Below are positions 1 to 10,014 of a DNA stretch of 64,000 bases, in pieces. The stretch is from the NCBI GenBank assembly GCA_001910725.1, contig MJGA01000039.1, forward strand, positions 163,078 through 227,077. Direction: 5' to 3'. Positions within the stretch are counted from its first letter, which is position 1. Each line of letters begins with the position of its first letter. Source of the stretch: Phanerodontia chrysosporium. Taxonomy: Eukaryota; Basidiomycota; Agaricomycetes; Polyporales; Phanerochaetaceae. The position numbers were made by a program, and so were the translations under genes. The notes under the pieces were generated by a model. The model saw only the letters and a list, made by a program, of their open reading frames with translations, was not told the origin of the DNA and searched no databases.

Positions 1-1245
1 GGAACATGGTTCACACACTACGGAAACCTCGGTCAAGGAAGTGGAAGCAACCCCTCAGGAGGAGGAGGAGGTAATCCTCCAGGAGGAGGAGGAGGCAATC
101 CGCCAGGAGGAGGAGGAGGCAATCCCCCAGGAGGAGGAGGCAACGGACTGCAACCTCCATCCAACCTCGACCAGAACGTCTTAGCAGCCTTCACAGCGGC
201 AATACGGGCCCTCGTACCACAAGATGAACAGATGACACCTCCGGAAGAATTCACTGGAGAAGCCGAGAAGGCTCGCGACTTCGTCCACCAATGCGAAATG
301 TACTTTAGAGCCAAGGCCTCCAAGTTCCCCACCGACGAATCCAAGATCCGCTACTTCGACTCGAGAATGAAGGACGAAGGAAAGAAGTACCCTAGACGAT
401 GGGCCACCATGCGAGAGCGAATCTACTTACTCAGTGGATTCCCCACATGGGACAAGCACAAGGCAGACTTCCTTGACACGTACCAATCACCAGACCCTAG
501 AGCGGAAGCTATGAGCAGGCTCCATGCCATTACGCAAGGCGACAGATCCGTCCACGAATTCAATGTGGAATTCAACACCCTTCTCGCCGAAGCAGGTGTC
601 ATTAACCCCGACGTTGATGAATCCATGGCGCAACAATATGTACGCGCCCTCGATCATAAACTCGTCGACAAACTCCTCCTCGTTGTACCGGATCACGCCC
701 CTCTATCCCTTTGGCAGAATCATGCCCTCATCATCGACAATAGAAGACGCATTGTCAAATCAATCCGGCAGCGTAAAGACCACACGCACTACTCCAATCA
801 TTCCACCACTTCCAACTCCAACACTACGTCTACTCCTGATCCCAATGCAATGGAGATCGACGCCATCACCACCAGGAAGACTGGAGTCAAGTGCTACAAT
901 TGTAGACGAGAAGGGCACATTGCACGTGAATGCCGAGCTCCACGCCGTAACCAAGAGCAGAACGAACAAGGCAACGGGCGTGGACAAGGAAGGAACAACT
1001 CCGGACGAGGCGGATTCACACGCCAATTTACGTCAAACCGGGGCAACAATCGAACCCAGATCAGGGCAACACAAGTCGAAGGAAAGGACGAAACCAACGA
1101 AGGAACCTCTAACACGAACCAAGTTGACATCAATGCTGTCATGGCCTTGTCCATGCAGCAATTCGACGAACTCGCCACTCGCTATTATTCAACGCGCTCG
1201 AAGACCAACGACAATGAGACCACGGAGACTCAGAAGGATTTTTAA
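1..1245 (+). CDS. gag: Gag, partial (copy 1)
   Basis: Gag is the structural protein that packages the element RNA in cytoplasmic particles. The frame is open from base 1. It begins in a Gly-rich stretch with repeated NPPGGGGG units (about 50-140), then enters a Retrotrans_gag-type helical region (roughly 232-750; EEFTGEAEKARDF near its start), and ends with a CCHC zinc knuckle CYNCRREGHIAREC at about 892-933 for RNA binding, followed by an Arg/Gly/Asn-rich tail. The TAA at 1243-1245 sits directly after a run of five T, 8 bases before the pol ATG. This copy keeps the C run that copy 2 has shortened, so it shows the intact frame. The N-terminus is outside the window; from copy 2 about 62 residues after the first ATG are missing. 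Confidence 0.93.
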   Translation, partial: GTWFTHYGNLGQGSGSNPSGGGGGNPPGGGGGNPPGGGGGNPPGGGGNGLQPPSNLDQNVLAAFTAAIRALVPQDEQMTPPEEFTGEAEKARDFVHQCEMYFRAKASKFPTDESKIRYFDSRMKDEGKKYPRRWATMRERIYLLSGFPTWDKHKADFLDTYQSPDPRAEAMSRLHAITQGDRSVHEFNVEFNTLLAEAGVINPDVDESMAQQYVRALDHKLVDKLLLVVPDHAPLSLWQNHALIIDNRRRIVKSIRQRKDHTHYSNHSTTSNSNTTSTPDPNAMEIDAITTRKTGVKCYNCRREGHIARECRAPRRNQEQNEQGNGRGQGRNNSGRGGFTRQFTSNRGNNRTQIRATQVEGKDETNEGTSNTNQVDINAVMALSMQQFDELATRYYSTRSKTNDNETTETQKDF

Positions 1246-1253
1246 CTAAGAGG

Positions 1254-4200
1254 ATGACGCCGGCTGTCACTCCTCAGAGATACTCGATTTATTCTGTATT
1301 GGTGGCAGATATGCAAGCGCAATCGATAAATATTCCTGTCACCATCAGAACGAGTACAAATGCCGGAACCACCAAGGCTCTCATCGATTCGGGCGCGCAG
1401 GGCAAGTTCATCGACCGATCTCTAGTACGAAAGCTCGGTTTACGAGAACATCCAATGGAGAAACCGATAGCAGTATACAATGTCGACGGAACACCGAACA
1501 AGATAGGAAATATCAGGAACTACGTTGACGCCGAAATGGTAATCAAAGGCAAGACCATGAAGGAACGACTTTTCGTCACCCATCTAGGGAAACAAGAATT
1601 AATCCTTGGATTTGACTGGCTACAAAAGCATAACCCAAGGATTAATTGGAAGACCGGCTTGATCGACTTCACCCCCCGAACAATTCTCATTGACGACGAA
1701 GCCGATCCAGAAGGACGAATCATACAAGTAGCCACACAGGAAGAAGAGGCCCTTCTACGCACACATTTATTAGTCGAACGAGGTGGAGGAACACTTCCAA
1801 CCAGAGGAAGTGACGAAGCAGCTGGATACGATATCTCCTCTGCTGAGTCAATCGTCATTCCACCATGGAGTCGCATGAAGGTCCGGACAGGATTAAAGAT
1901 CACTCCTCCCGCCGGCACATACGCACGCATAGCCCCAAGAAGCGGGCTAGCATCAAAGGGAATCGACGTTGCCGCGGGAGTGGTAGATCGAGACTACACA
2001 GGCGAAATCATGGTCATACTGGTCAACAACACCAAGGAACCATTCCAAGTACAACCTGGGGATAGAATTGCACAAATAATCCTAGAAAGGATTATGCAGC
2101 CAGAGGTCAAGGAAGTCACTAACCTCACGCAAACCACCCGAGGAAACAAAGGCTTTGGATCCACTGGTTTGGGACCGTCTTTTCAACGGCTTCTACACGT
2201 CACGATAGGTGCAATACGCATGGCAACCCATCCTGAATGCCCTCCACAATTCCAAGTCACCTCATCCGACTACGTTAACCAGGATGAAGAAGTAACAGAA
2301 GATTTTGTGCTAGCATACACACCAGGCAAGCATGAAGTATGGGTCCGCGCCATCGAGACCACAACCGCACAAGCAATTCACGATCTGTACATCAACGCAA
2401 AGGTCAATCCGGCAATGACATTAGCACAAGAAGAAGGTTCGCAGAAGAAAGCAGCCTACATTCCAGACTACCTCGACGAATTCAAGGAAGTCTTCGAGAA
2501 AAAGGCAGCCGAACGCTTCCCAGAATCAAGACCATATGATCATGCCATTGACCTCAAGCCAGATTTCGTTCCCCGAGATTGCAAGGTGTACCCATTATCG
2601 CCGTTGGAAGAGGAGAAGATGAATGAGTTTATCGATGAAAACCTACGCAAAGGGTATATCCGGCCAAGCAAGTCTCCAATGGCATCACCATTCTTCTTCG
2701 TAGGAAAGAAGGATGGCAGTCTGCGACCATGCCAAGATTACAGATACCTAAACGAGGGGACCGTCAAGAACGTATACCCGCTACCACTCATCTCTGAACT
2801 CCTCGACAGAATCAAAGGGTTCAGACGGTTCACAAAGATGGACCTACGATCGGGCTACAACAATGTCAGGATTAAAGATGGAGATCAGTGGAAGGCAGCC
2901 TTCAAGACAAGTAGAGGGCTGTTTGAACCCACGGTTATGTTCTTCGGGTTGTGCAACTCACCGGCTACATTCCAGGCAATGATGAACGACATCTTCAAGG
3001 ACATGCTAAGCGAAGGATGGTTACAAATCTACATGGACGACATTCTAATCTGCGGACACGACAGTCAAGACATCCAGGAAAAGACAATTCGCGTCATAAG
3101 AAGACTCCGGGAAAACGACCTCTTCGTCAAACCTGAAAAATGTGCCTTCGACGTCGAATCGGTCGAATTTTTGGGAATGATTGTATCATTCAACAATGTT
3201 TCAATGGACCCTGTCAAAGTCAAGGGGGTCCTAGAATGGCCAGTTCCCACTACTGTAAAGCAAGTGCGAGGATTCCTGGGCTTCGGAAATTTCTACCGGA
3301 GATTCATAGACCATTACTCTGATATTGCACGCCCACTCGTGGACCTCACAAAGAAGGACGCACCGTTTAACTGGACTACGGAATGCCAACAAGCCTTCGA
3401 CGAATTGAAAAGGCGGTTTACCACGGCACCCGTCCTACTCACTCCGGACACCACTAAACCCTTTGTCATCGAATGCGACGCTTCCCTTGTGGCGACCGCA
3501 GCGGTACTACGCCAGCAAGATGAAAACGGAGAATGGCACCCCGTCGCATACCTTTCCCAATCCCTATTACCAGCGGAACGGAACTACGAAATTTACGATA
3601 GAGAACTCTTGGCAATTATCCGCGCCCTAGAGGCATGGCGCCACTATCTACATGGAGCATACCACCCAATTCGCATCCTAACGGATCATAAGAATCTAAC
3701 TTATTTCCGTTCACCACGACGACTTAACCGACGGCAAGCACGATGGCATCTATTCCTTTCGCAATTCAATTACACACTTCATCACTGCCCCGGGTCTCAA
3801 TTAGTTCAGGCAGACGCCATGACCCGCAATCGTTTCCCTACTCACACCGCGGACGACAACATCGATATTATTCTTCTTCCCGACTCAGTATTTCAAACCA
3901 CTCGCATTCGATCTTTGCACATGGCAACTGACCTTCTCACAAGCACCGACCATTCAATCTCTCCTATGCACCACCCATTCGATGACAACCTCCAAAGGGA
4001 TATTCGACGTCTCACAGAAGACGATCCTTTCGCCAACACAGTCATTGCAGCACTAAACAGCACTCACCTCCCTTTCCCTGGGCGAAGTACCCGAGATGAC
4101 TGGTCATTTGAAGATGGCCTCATCTTCTACCGCGATAAATGTTATGTTCCATCCGACCTTCAACTCCGACGCCAAGTAACACACCTCTACCATGATTCCC

Positions 4201-6475
4201 CATAACTGGCCATCCGGGAAGGTATAAAACAGCTGAACTCATTGATCGGGACTTCTACTGGCCAGGAATGCGCTCTTTCGTCGCTGCGTACGTGCAAGGT
4301 TGCGCTACCTGCCAACAGATGAAGGTCAACACACATCCCACGAAACCACCGCTACAGCCGATCAAGGCCACGCACCGATCTCGCCCTTTTGCTTTCGTCA
4401 CCTGTGATTTCATCACTCATCTTCCTGTGTCCCGCGGCTATTCAGCTCTGATGGTCGTGGTCGACCACGATTCTACGAAGGGGGTAATCCTTATCCCTTG
4501 CACCGAAAAAATTGATGCAATAACGACCGCCACAAACTACCATAATCAAGTCTTTCGTCGCTTCGGGATGCCAAGTGTATTTCTATCAGATAGGGGACCA
4601 CAGTTCGACTCGCAAGTCATGCGGGAATTATGGAGACTCACGGGAACAGAGCAACGCCTGAGTACACCATATCACCCTCAAACCGATGGTGAAACAGAAC
4701 GTGTCAACCGCGAAATCGAATCCTACCTGCGGATCTTCTGCTCCAACCACCCGCATGATTGGGCAGACTTCGTAACGAATATGGAGTTTGCCTTCAACAA
4801 TCGGGAACACTCGGCGACCCACCATTCTCCCTTCTTCCTTATGTACGGCTCTCACCCAATGGCGTTACCCACACAATTTGCCAAGTCCAAAGTCCCTTCT
4901 ATTCAAGAATGGTTCAGAAGGCGACAACGGGCACAAGAAGAAGCAGGAGCCGCGTTAGATTATGCCACGGCGCAAATGGCTACCCGGGTCTGCCGGCATT
5001 TCCAACCTTTCAAAGAAGGTCAGAAGGTCTGGTTGGAAATGACTCATCACGACGACGGTTACCCCTTCAAGAAGTTGGCTCCCAAAAGGCACGGACCCTT
5101 CAAGATAGCCAAGGTCTTATCGCGCCTCGTGTACAAGTTGGCGCTTCCCAAGACCATGAAGATTCACCCCGTGGTACATGCTTCGCTTCTATCTCCGTAT
5201 CATGAAACACCGCAGCATGGGAAAAACTTCCTGAACCCCCCTCCTGACCTTATCGATGGTCACGAGGAGTACGAAGTTGAAGCCATTTTGGCGGATCGTC
5301 CCTGGGGCAACGGAAGACGTTACCTCATCAGGTGGAAAGACCAACCAACGGCGGAAAACTCATGGGAACCGGAGTCTCATCTCGAGAACGCTAAGGAGCT
5401 ACTCGAAGAATATAAAAGCAGACACCCCAGGCTTCATGGTCAGCAGCGACCTCGCTCTACAACATCAACTACAAGTACAACCGCCTCTACAAACCCCTCA
5501 CAATGTCGACCAACTTCTCTTCCACCTACCAGCGCATCCAGGCCCTCGCTACCCTCATGGGCAGCGACACCATCCCCATCACCAACGACGACCGACTCCT
5601 CGCCCTCAGCCAACTCCTCCCAGACGACTTCACTGACCACGTTTACACCCGCAACATCGACATCACCATCAACGACTGGCTCAACAACAACCCCACTCCC
5701 AACGAGCGAAATGATCTCTGGAAGATCATCCTCGAATGGTGCACCAAATCCCAGCTCGCCTTCGACGACGAGGTCGAACGACGGATCATCGCGTGGGAGG
5801 CCCAAGAACGTATCCGAGAACTCATCGGATCGTCCCTCCCTGAGGTCCTCCGCCTGGCCGAAGAAGACAGAAGGGGAGACGTTGACGAGGAACCCATCCG
5901 AGATGAACCACCCTCCGAGCCAAATGCCCAAGACCCTGACGTCCAGGAGCTCCCAGGCGAAAGCCAAGAGCCCGCAACCTCTAACTCCGACACCCTCGTC
6001 GAAGACAGACCCTGGTACGTCGAAGGAGACTGGCACGAAAGGGTCACAGGACAACATGGAGAAAGGACCTGGAATGGCGTTACCGTCAGGCACTTCGCCA
6101 ATCATGCCTACGAAGAACAGCTCGCCGCAGAACGCGACTGGCCCCAATTTCGAGAACGCCTCAACAACATCCAGTACCACCCTGTCACCCGAGACGCACT
6201 CCGCTCTACGGCGTTCCAAGAGGGAGCGACGACTACCTGCGCGGTATTTGCAAACTACGCTCTTGCCACCATCCACGTCCAACGCATCACCGACAACACC
6301 CGAGATGCTGTCGGTGACCTTATCCAACAGCTCCAATCCACAGCCGCCCCACGCCTCGTCCGAATGGCCCGACGAATCCGCGACCAGCTCAACCACCTCT
6401 ACGATGCTCAACGAGAGCAAGAACTTCTCGTTGCCACTCTTGCAGAGCAAGACGACCACATCGTGGAAATGGTAG
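1254..6475 (+). pseudogene. pol: Pol, broken by a 1-base deletion (copy 1)
   Basis: The same polyprotein as at 10015-15237, but split. The first frame (1254-4205) carries protease, dUTPase, RT and RNase H and stops at a TAA at 4203-4205; the second (continuing to 6475) carries integrase and chromodomain. The cause is a missing C: four Cs at about 4197-4200 against five in copy 2. The break falls inside the zinc-binding HHCC segment of integrase, between its two histidines, so this copy cannot make integrase from one uninterrupted chain. It may be a real mutation or a homopolymer sequencing error, since nothing else in the copy is damaged. Confidence 0.9.
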
Positions 6476-6861
6476 ACGGAGTCTGGAACACGTACTTCGA
6501 TCCTAACATCGGACACGTGCAATATGGCGAACGACTCCACTTTCGCTCCCAGACAGCTCATCGCACTGAACCCCTTCCTCGCCGCCCTCAGTACAACCAG
6601 AGGGTCTGGGCTCCCCTCTATCGGGAGACTCGCCCCACTCGGGGATGGTCGTTCAATGAGGTATCACCCAACAGCAACACAAATACCCCATCTCGTCGTC
6701 AACGTCGTCGCGACCGTCGTGCCCATATCTCCAACGACGAACCCACCATCATTCCACCTCCGTATACACCTCGAGATACGACTCCTCATAACGCGGATGC
6801 CCCCGGCAACGGCTCCACTTCGACAGATTCCGATCTGCCTCCGGAGTGTATCACGCAGTAA
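5503..6861 (+). CDS. Third ORF (ORF3) overprinting the Pol tail, copy 1
   Basis: A 452-codon ORF in the -1 frame relative to Pol. It starts at an ATG in good context (A at -3, ACAATG) and ends 39 bases before the 3' LTR; its first 324 codons overlap the end of pol. I recognise no family. The N-terminal third is predicted mainly helical and acidic, and there is no signal peptide or membrane span. Near the C-terminus are an arginine-rich segment SRRQRRRDRR (about residue 397-406) and a PPPY motif (about 418-421). Most codons end in C, a coding signature in this frame, whereas the overlapping Pol frame reads as Ser/Thr/Pro-rich sequence. The position matches accessory or env ORFs of retroviruses, but it does not look like an envelope protein. 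Confidence 0.72.
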   Translation: MSTNFSSTYQRIQALATLMGSDTIPITNDDRLLALSQLLPDDFTDHVYTRNIDITINDWLNNNPTPNERNDLWKIILEWCTKSQLAFDDEVERRIIAWEAQERIRELIGSSLPEVLRLAEEDRRGDVDEEPIRDEPPSEPNAQDPDVQELPGESQEPATSNSDTLVEDRPWYVEGDWHERVTGQHGERTWNGVTVRHFANHAYEEQLAAERDWPQFRERLNNIQYHPVTRDALRSTAFQEGATTTCAVFANYALATIHVQRITDNTRDAVGDLIQQLQSTAAPRLVRMARRIRDQLNHLYDAQREQELLVATLAEQDDHIVEMVDGVWNTYFDPNIGHVQYGERLHFRSQTAHRTEPLPRRPQYNQRVWAPLYRETRPTRGWSFNEVSPNSNTNTPSRRQRRRDRRAHISNDEPTIIPPPYTPRDTTPHNADAPGNGSTSTDSDLPPECITQ

Positions 6862-6886
6862 GTCGGTCTCGACGGAGCTCGACCGT

Positions 6887-6896
6887 GGACGGGGAC
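6887..6896 (+). other. Probable polypurine tract, copy 1
   Basis: The bases ggacggggac lie 4 bases before the 3' LTR, where the plus-strand primer of an LTR element is expected. The match to a purine tract is imperfect (one C inside and one at the end), so the exact primer is uncertain. The same bases occur at 15649-15658 in copy 2. Confidence 0.35.
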
Positions 6897-6900
6897 GTAA

Positions 6901-7237
6901 TGTTACAGTTGGGATATGGCTATGCAAGGCTATGCTGATCTATTTGATCATCTCTTTTCTCTTACATGTTTCACCCTCTCTTCCATCATGTTTCATCCCT
7001 TGATTCATTATGACTCACACTGACTGGTAGCCTATGCCTCGTTGTTCCCTCCTGGTAGCAGGCCTGGGTTAGAGTATATAAGGACTACCTCTCTGTACTC
7101 TTTTCTTCAGCTTCTCCTCTTGTACTCTCGTCTAGTTATCTATTGCTACACTTGGAGCCTGAGTCCAAGTCTTCTGTACTCGCGCTACACTTGAGGCCTG
7201 AGCTCAAGTCTTCAATACACGTATTCAGACTCTTACA
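6901..7237 (+). repeat. 3' LTR of copy 1
   Basis: A 337-bp LTR starting TGTTACAG and ending TCTTACA (TG...CA ends). It reads identical to the LTRs at 7861-8197 and 15663-15999. It contains a TATATAAGG box 134 bases in. Confidence 0.96.
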
Positions 7238-7860
7238 GTGGAGGGGGAGGGAGGTAACGCTAAGATGGACGTCGCCCTGCTGCACCCCCTTTAACTCTCT
7301 GCCTCCCTGTTTCTTGCTTCCTTGCTGGTGCGTTTTCCATCCGCCAGCCCCACCGACGCTGACCCGTTTTGGCCATCCCGCCCACCGCCTCCATCCCGCG
7401 GAATGCCCATTTCGAGCCACCCCTGTCGCGGGAGCGTGGAGCCATCGCTTCGGGCCGCACCACTGGGTCGGTTTCCTTCCGCATCGAGCATTTCGTTCTT
7501 ATTTCGGACACAGTAGCTAGATCTGTACATTTCTACATTTGGTTTAATGAAGCCCCTATGTCAGACCGGCACGGTACGGCGCGGCACGGCGCGGTGCGGC
7601 ACGGCCCCCCCTCCGGAGCGTTCCAATTCACGTACGTTCTCGAACATGCGTGGGATTCAATTCCCAACTAAGGGTTTTTGGCGTCTACGTTTTCAGCCCT
7701 AACCCTAGAATCTCATTGCAATTTTGCCTTCATTTTTTGTGTTAAACCCCGACACCTACGGTAAGTGCATATTGATGTCCTGCTTATTGTTGAACACAGC
7801 GTACATGATTTCCGACCCCTTTCATACAGATGTGAAAGAACAAGCCAAAGAATTGTCCCT
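7238..7860. other. Spacer between the two chromovirus copies
   Basis: This 623-bp host sequence separates the two elements. It holds no ORF I trust. A short GC-rich repeat of GCACG/GCGCG units lies at about 7568-7606. The last five bases (TCCCT) are the left target duplication of copy 2. Confidence 0.6.
7856..7860. repeat. Target site duplication, left, copy 2
   Basis: TCCCT directly before the 5' LTR, repeated directly after the 3' LTR at 16000-16004. Five bases is the usual target duplication of Ty3/gypsy integrases. Confidence 0.9.
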
Positions 7861-8197
7861 TGTTACAGTTGGGATATGGCTATGCAAGGCTATGCTGATC
7901 TATTTGATCATCTCTTTTCTCTTACATGTTTCACCCTCTCTTCCATCATGTTTCATCCCTTGATTCATTATGACTCACACTGACTGGTAGCCTATGCCTC
8001 GTTGTTCCCTCCTGGTAGCAGGCCTGGGTTAGAGTATATAAGGACTACCTCTCTGTACTCTTTTCTTCAGCTTCTCCTCTTGTACTCTCGTCTAGTTATC
8101 TATTGCTACACTTGGAGCCTGAGTCCAAGTCTTCTGTACTCGCGCTACACTTGAGGCCTGAGCTCAAGTCTTCAATACACGTATTCAGACTCTTACA
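7861..8197 (+). repeat. 5' LTR of copy 2
   Basis: A 337-bp LTR, TG...CA ends, same sequence as the other two LTRs. It carries the promoter (TATA at 8035) and the predicted transcript start near 8069. Confidence 0.97.
8035..8043 (+). promoter_or_regulatory. LTR TATA box
   Basis: TATATAAGG within the 5' LTR. The first base complementary to the primer-binding site (8069) lies 34 bases downstream, a normal distance for a transcription start. The same box lies at 7075 and 15837 in the other LTRs. Confidence 0.75.
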
Positions 8198-8199
8198 TT

Positions 8200-8209
8200 A
8201 GGAGAAGCT
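8200..8209 (+). other. Self-primer type primer-binding site
   Basis: AGGAGAAGCT begins 3 bases after the 5' LTR and is the exact reverse complement of AGCTTCTCCT at 8069-8078 in the LTR, 34 bases after the TATA box. I see no tRNA 3' end match of the usual kind. In Tf1 and related chromoviruses the first about 11 bases of the transcript fold back onto the PBS and prime reverse transcription, which this arrangement reproduces with 10 pairs. Confidence 0.75.
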
Positions 8210-8576
8210 CCCACACGCATCGGCTGGCCTACCTAAGGCCCAAGCCCAGAATATCGCAGTCACCACGGACAAGTTAGCGTGCGCCAGTTGCGCACACGTA
8301 TTCCACAAGAAACAGATCAAGGACAAGCACTGGGGAAAGAACGAACGCGACAGACTTCAGTGGACCAAGTGTCAAGTACAACCGTGCCCTTGGAGGTACC
8401 TTAACGCAGCACCCGAAGACGAAATCTCTGAAGAAGATCACGAACGACCGACAGAACAGCAAATTAGCAGATTCCCCAGCATTGACGAATACGAGAGATA
8501 CTCCGACGAACAGGAGGCAAAAGCACACGACGAAAGCGAAGAAACACAGTCGTCCACTGACTCCACACAATCCGAC
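8202..8576 (+). other. AUG-free leader, open in the Gag frame
   Basis: The 125 codons between the PBS and the first Gag ATG contain no stop in the Gag frame and no ATG in any frame. The translation looks protein-like: a CASC pair and further Cys, His and Trp residues (codons about 26-65; HVFHKK, KCQVQPC), then an acidic Glu-rich stretch. An in-frame TAG at 8199-8201 closes the frame at the LTR edge. It could be an N-terminal Gag extension started at a non-AUG codon or reached by splicing, or chance openness. Confidence 0.5.
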
Positions 8577-10006
8577 ATGGCCACCGAAACACAGTTGGAA
8601 ACCGAAACACGCCAAGAGACAAACACGATACAGAACCTCGACGACTTACCCGTCGAACAATTACTCGCAGCAGTGGCACAACGAGTCGGGTTTCAGGGAA
8701 ACCCTAATGGCATATCCGTCGCACTATTCCAACAAGCCATAAACCAGGCCGCGAACTCGAGCGGAACATGGTTCACACACTACGGAAACCTCGGTCAAGG
8801 AAGTGGAAGCAACCCCTCAGGAGGAGGAGGAGGTAATCCTCCAGGAGGAGGAGGAGGCAATCCGCCAGGAGGAGGAGGAGGCAATCCCCAGGAGGAGGAG
8901 GCAACGGACTGCAACCTCCATCCAACCTCGACCAGAACGTCTTAGCAGCCTTCACAGCGGCAATACGGGCCCTCGTACCACAAGATGAACAGATGACACC
9001 TCCGGAAGAATTCACTGGAGAAGCCGAGAAGGCTCGCGACTTCGTCCACCAATGCGAAATGTACTTTAGAGCCAAGGCCTCCAAGTTCCCCACCGACGAA
9101 TCCAAGATCCGCTACTTCGACTCGAGAATGAAGGACGAAGGAAAGAAGTACCCTAGACGATGGGCCACCATGCGAGAGCGAATCTACTTACTCAGTGGAT
9201 TCCCCACATGGGACAAGCACAAGGCAGACTTCCTTGACACGTACCAATCACCAGACCCTAGAGCGGAAGCTATGAGCAGGCTCCATGCCATTACGCAAGG
9301 CGACAGATCCGTCCACGAATTCAATGTGGAATTCAACACCCTTCTCGCCGAAGCAGGTGTCATTAACCCCGACGTTGATGAATCCATGGCGCAACAATAT
9401 GTACGCGCCCTCGATCATAAACTCGTCGACAAACTCCTCCTCGTTGTACCGGATCACGCCCCTCTATCCCTTTGGCAGAATCATGCCCTCATCATCGACA
9501 ATAGAAGACGCATTGTCAAATCAATCCGGCAGCGTAAAGACCACACGCACTACTCCAATCATTCCACCACTTCCAACTCCAACACTACGTCTACTCCTGA
9601 TCCCAATGCAATGGAGATCGACGCCATCACCACCAGGAAGACTGGAGTCAAGTGCTACAATTGTAGACGAGAAGGGCACATTGCACGTGAATGCCGAGCT
9701 CCACGCCGTAACCAAGAGCAGAACGAACAAGGCAACGGGCGTGGACAAGGAAGGAACAACTCCGGACGAGGCGGATTCACACGCCAATTTACGTCAAACC
9801 GGGGCAACAATCGAACCCAGATCAGGGCAACACAAGTCGAAGGAAAGGACGAAACCAACGAAGGAACCTCTAACACGAACCAAGTTGACATCAATGCTGT
9901 CATGGCCTTGTCCATGCAGCAATTCGACGAACTCGCCACTCGCTATTATTCAACGCGCTCGAAGACCAACGACAATGAGACCACGGAGACTCAGAAGGAT
10001 TTTTAA
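8577..10006 (+). pseudogene. gag: Gag with a 1-base deletion (copy 2)
   Basis: The first ATG after the LTR TATA box starts a frame (122 codons, to 8945) whose end is shifted by a missing C in the Gly-rich repeat at about 8886-8889. The original frame resumes and is open to the TAA at 10004-10006, including the ATG at 8993. With the base restored by comparison with copy 1, Gag would have about 476 residues: a helical N-terminus, the NPPGGGGG repeats, the Retrotrans_gag-type region, and the CCHC knuckle at about 9653-9694. The downstream part is identical to copy 1. A homopolymer read error is as likely as a true mutation. Confidence 0.85.
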
Positions 10007-10014
10007 CTAAGAGG

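Larger units (their letters stand above)
1..7237 (+). mobile_element. Ty3/gypsy chromovirus, copy 1 (5' end outside window)
   Basis: This is the 3' seven kilobases of an LTR retrotransposon whose 5' LTR lies left of the window. It holds the end of gag, pol, a third ORF and the 3' LTR. Base for base it appears identical to copy 2 (7861-15999), shifted by 8761-8762, except for two single-base indels in C runs: it has the longer run near 126-130 (gag open) and the shorter run near 4197-4200 (pol broken). The order protease, RT, RNase H, integrase, chromodomain places it in the Ty3/gypsy chromoviruses. The base after the LTR starts GTGGA, which should recur as the target duplication on the unseen left side. 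Confidence 0.95.

Noticed and set aside
524..1249. 241-codon ORF in another frame of gag (also 9285-10010)
   Set aside because: Overlaps the zinc knuckle and Retrotrans_gag-type region in the true frame; its own translation is Ser/Thr/Pro-rich shadow sequence.
4190..4268. Programmed frameshift in pol of copy 1
   Set aside because: Copy 2 has the frame open with one more C, and no element uses a frameshift inside the integrase zinc site.
5440..6561. 373-codon minus-strand ORF across the Pol tail and ORF3 (also 14202-15323)
   Set aside because: Antisense to strongly C-ending codons, which removes stops on the opposite strand; Val/Gly/Asp-rich with no domain.
7697..7709. Telomere repeat (CCCTAACCCTAG)
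   Set aside because: Only about two units, with no array; the similar AGGTTAGGGTTAA near 43062 is also isolated.
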